The translations under genes were made by a program, and so were the position numbers. A stretch of DNA of 64,000 bases from Ichthyophis bannanicus (Eukaryota; Chordata; Amphibia; Gymnophiona; Ichthyophiidae): contig CM066033.1 in NCBI GenBank assembly GCA_033557465.1, positions 1,353,809,834 to 1,353,873,833 of the forward strand, given 5' to 3'. Within the stretch, counting starts at the first letter, position 1. Each line of letters starts with the position of its first letter. Below, one piece after another: positions 61,461 through 64,000 of this stretch. A model generated the notes under the pieces. That model was not told where the DNA came from and made no database searches. It saw only the letters and a program-made list of their open reading frames with translations.

Positions 61461-61529
61461 CACCTCCCCTAGGAGTTGTATCTCTCTATCTCTCTCTCTT
61501 TCTCTTGTCTCAGCTATAAATTGAACTGG

Positions 61530-61711
61530 AGAGGGACAGTTGGGAAAGGTGGGAAGGCAGCACGCAGGTGCTGTGGGATGCTCCCAAAAGCTTTCCTATT
61601 GGACGCTGGGGAGCGTTCCCGCGCAGGCTCTGTCGGTACCAACGATACCCATATGTGAAGATAAATTCCTGCTGTTCCCGGAGATCACCTGTTACAGGTG
61701 AGTAACTATAC
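61530..61711 (+). repeat. DIRS-D right inverted terminal repeat
   Basis: Inverse of the left repeat, then the outer extension CACCTGTTACAGGTGAGTAAC. The palindrome of the inner part reads GTCGGTACCAACG, one change from the left copy. Confidence 0.87.
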
Positions 61712-61719
61712 TTTATTCA

Positions 61720-63306
61720 TTACGAATTATAAAAAGAGTAGCTAAGCTTAGCTCCTCACACTACACCCCCCAAAAAGGTTGCCGATATTATAAAAATCTT
61801 ATTCTAAATCATATTCCAATTCAAAGACCAAATAAGCCATACAGTTTTTAAGAATAGCAAAAGGCTCAGTGCATCCCAGAACCTATACCACATCAGATAT
61901 AGCTGGAACAGAAAGAAACTATAATGCTATAGTATCAGTCAGAAAATGGTCATGGCTTAGTAATTCAGATTCAACAAATAAGCTACAAGAAATTGGAATT
62001 CAAGACACAATACTTAGCTGGTTCAGATCATACCAAACAGACCAAATGCAACAAGTTAAAATATGCTCAGGTAAATCCAAACAGTATCAACAGCAGCAAG
62101 GAGTACCTCAAGACTCAGTCTTATCTGCATTGCTATTTAACATATACCTTCAGCCTATCTGCAACATGTGTCAATAACACAGGGTACATTACCACATTTA
62201 TGCAGATGATGATATAATGTACCTTCCATACAGCACATCTTATCCAACCTATAATCAGTTAGGAACATGGTTTAACGAAGTTGCAAATTCATTATCAACT
62301 ATTAACCTATTCAGAAATTACATGAAAACAGAGACTTTATTCATAACCAGAGATAAGAACTTCACCCCTCCACCTACACTAGAAGTTAAAGAAGCAACCC
62401 TGGAAGTGAATCAGGAAATACACTACTTCGGGGTTACCTTGGACCAGCAATTAAGCTTAACCACTCACATCAGCAGCACAACCAAATTCATATACAACAA
62501 GATAAGAACGCTTCAACACCTACGCCCACTCCTCACACCACAAGACTTTCACACAGTCTTACCAGCAACGATCTTCCCACATTTCGATTTTTGTAACAGC
62601 ATCCTCCAGGGTCTGTCTAAACTGGCTTTATACAAACTCGAAATGGCACAACACACAGTCGCCCGAATTATCTATAGAACTCCAAGATCTGAACACATCA
62701 CCCCTATCCTAAAGCATCTTCACTGGCTCCCCACGCAAGCAGAATCAGATATAAGGTCATTATAAATACATTCAAAGTCCTTTACAATTTATCCTCACAT
62801 CATCTAAAATTATTCATCCAAATTGCACCGAGCGACAGAGCCAGAAGATGTGGCACACAACACCCTAATCTTACCCCCCTGAACGCACAAGGAACAATCA
62901 GTCCACCTGCAAAAGAGCATTCTCACTGTATGCACCCATTATATGGAATATCCTCCCTTGAAAGAATAAGGAGTATACGCGACCTCTCAACCTTCCTGCA
63001 AGCAATGTAAAACACAACTGTTGGTAGAACACTTCAAAGGTTCACAGGGCGCGTAACCAACCATGACTTACACACCCCACCAGCTTCCTCTAGCAAGGAC
63101 ATCAACCCTGAGTTCTTAGTTATCTCCTTTCTTATGTAAACCCCCCCCCCCCCCCGAATTCATTACCTAGTAACAATAATTATATGCCCAACATTGTTCA
63201 TACAGTTCATGTTATTGTTCTAAGTTCTATGTAAATTACACATTTTTGTTCTATGTAAACCACTTTGATTTCTAGATATAGAAGAATTTATAAAAAAATA
63301 AATATT
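61720..63306 (+). mobile_element. L2-like LINE, 5'-truncated (plus strand)
   Basis: RT palm to C-terminus (61869-62765), a degraded C-terminal segment ('SFSVYAPIIWNILP'-like reading, about 62920-62960), 3' UTR, and a tail 'TGTAAACCACTTTGATTTC', then 'AAAAAAATAAATA' ending at about 63306. A 17-C run lies at 63139-63155. Its 5' end is close to DIRS-D. Confidence 0.75.
61869..62765 (+). pseudogene. L2-like LINE reverse transcriptase fragment
   Basis: One frame with a TAA at 62175-62177. Motifs: 'LQEIGIQDTILSWFRSY', 'GVPQDSVLSALLFNIYL', then after the stop 'IYADDDIMYL' (the YADD catalytic box), 'VNQEIHYFGVTLDQQLSL', 'LRPLLTPQDFHTVLPAT', 'HFDFCNSILQGL', 'HITPILKHLHWLP'. Domain order fits L2/CR1-superfamily RT. 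The N-terminal half and endonuclease are missing. Confidence 0.85.
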
Positions 63307-63639
63307 GCAGAGTTGCTGGCAGGAAAGGTTTGTCGTACAGATGACATTAAGATTTACAGAATGAGCAGTGATATAAAAAAATCTGACCAGTGATTGAATG
63401 CTTGGCAAATTTGTTTCAGTGCTTAACAGTAGTCATGTATTTGAAGTTTAGAAATCTAAAGTAATAGTACATAAAGGGAGGGGGGAACGGGGGGGGGGGG
63501 GGAGGGTGAGATATGTACATGCACAAAGCAAAAAAAAGACCTCTGTTCATACCTAAAACTGTTAAGGCTACAACATGGTGCTAGAAGGCAGAGACAAAAG
63601 CCAAAGCAATGCCAGGGAGAAATATAATTTATTTATTTT
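63307..63639. other. Unassigned spacer with a G run
   Basis: No domain or repeat landmark. A long G tract (about 63479-63505) interrupted by few bases is the only feature. Confidence 0.5.
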
Positions 63640-64000
63640 ATTTGTTTATTTACATTTCTTATATACCGCACTATTTGCGATCAGCGCGGTTTACATAAAA
63701 CAAACAGTATCCGACAGTAAACAAGAGTCAGGTCATTACAATGAACAGGAGCAGTCAACTTGGATAACAGGGGAAACTATCTACATGTGTGGAACATTGA
63801 AATAGGTAACTGTATATGTGTGAGATGGAGTTATTGTGTGTTGCTCATACATGGTGGCTGGGGTTCGGGGGAGGCTGTGAGGTATTAAATGAAGAGGAAG
63901 TGTTTTAAGGCCTTCCTGAACTGGCTCAAGTTGGGGATAGCTCTGATGTGTGGTGGTAGGGAGTTCCAGAGGCTTGGGGCGCTCAGACTGAAGGCTCTAT
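63640..64000 (-). mobile_element. L2-like LINE 3' part, continues beyond the window
   Basis: Minus strand: starts (plus reading) with TTTATTTATTTT runs and 'ATATACCGCACTATTTGCG', the inverse of an L2-like 3' end. It continues with 'GGGAGTTCCAGAGGCTTGGG' wording, which recalls the segment at 2140-2180 in the first L2 copy. Cut by the window end. Confidence 0.65.

Larger units (their letters stand above)
54168..61711 (+). mobile_element. DIRS-D, interrupted by a PLE
   Basis: Close relative of DIRS-A: left repeat, gag (54572-55207 and 58041-58264), RT frame, recombinase, ICR and right repeat. A Penelope-like element (55208-58040) replaces about 0.95 kb of gag. The RT, RNase H and reading frames carry inactivating changes. 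The recombinase C-terminus is open. Confidence 0.9.

Overview
This is a non-coding, transposon-saturated stretch of a large vertebrate genome. I found no host gene, rRNA or tRNA gene. The repeat mix is DIRS tyrosine-recombinase retrotransposons, CR1 and L2-like LINEs, full-length L1-type LINEs, a Penelope-like element (PLE) with a GIY-YIG endonuclease, a Gypsy-type LTR element, hAT DNA transposons and a tRNA-derived SINE. That mix, with several DIRS copies in 64 kb, fits an amphibian. I lean to a caecilian from remembered CR1/L2/hAT repeat wording, which is inference and not demonstrated by the sequence.

Layout. 1-2746: AT-rich DNA with L2-like remnants and a CR1 3' fragment. 2747-21068: DIRS-A, split by a Gypsy-type element (3795-10948) whose 3' LTR was itself split by DIRS-B (8684-10918), and split again by a full-length L1 (14792-20247, 18-bp target duplication). 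21070-29240: CR1 and L2 debris on both strands, a 2.2-kb hAT element (21656-23868) holding a C-rich minisatellite and a 135-bp-arm hairpin, an ORF1-only LINE (about 24410-25965) and a palindromic hAT MITE (27329-27522). 29244-31008: a second ORF1-only LINE with tandem 5' monomers. 31549-39612: a minus-strand CR1 interrupted by a SINE and by a 6.8-kb minus-strand L1. 40238-45991: DIRS-C, the best preserved DIRS (one stop in gag, all enzyme domains open). 45992-49535: mostly anonymous DNA. 49536-53170: DIRS-E, a decayed relative of C lacking its RT. 54168-61711: DIRS-D, interrupted by a rearranged PLE (55208-58040) that carries a hammerhead-like motif. 61720-64000: L2-like LINE pieces.

How the parts work together. 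Each DIRS copy has inverted terminal repeats and an internal complementary region (ICR) equal to the two termini joined. A, C and D each carry private base changes shared between their own left end and their own ICR, as expected if the ICR templates the ends during replication. The nesting gives an order of events: CR1 first, then DIRS-A, then the Gypsy-type element, then DIRS-B. The L1 also postdates DIRS-A, and the PLE postdates DIRS-D.

Most unusual items: a Gypsy-type element encoding gag, protease and integrase but no reverse transcriptase; two ORF1-only 'half-LINEs'; hammerhead-ribozyme-like motifs; the head-to-head PLE around a perfect 42-bp palindrome; and DIRS-C as a nearly intact tyrosine-recombinase retrotransposon.
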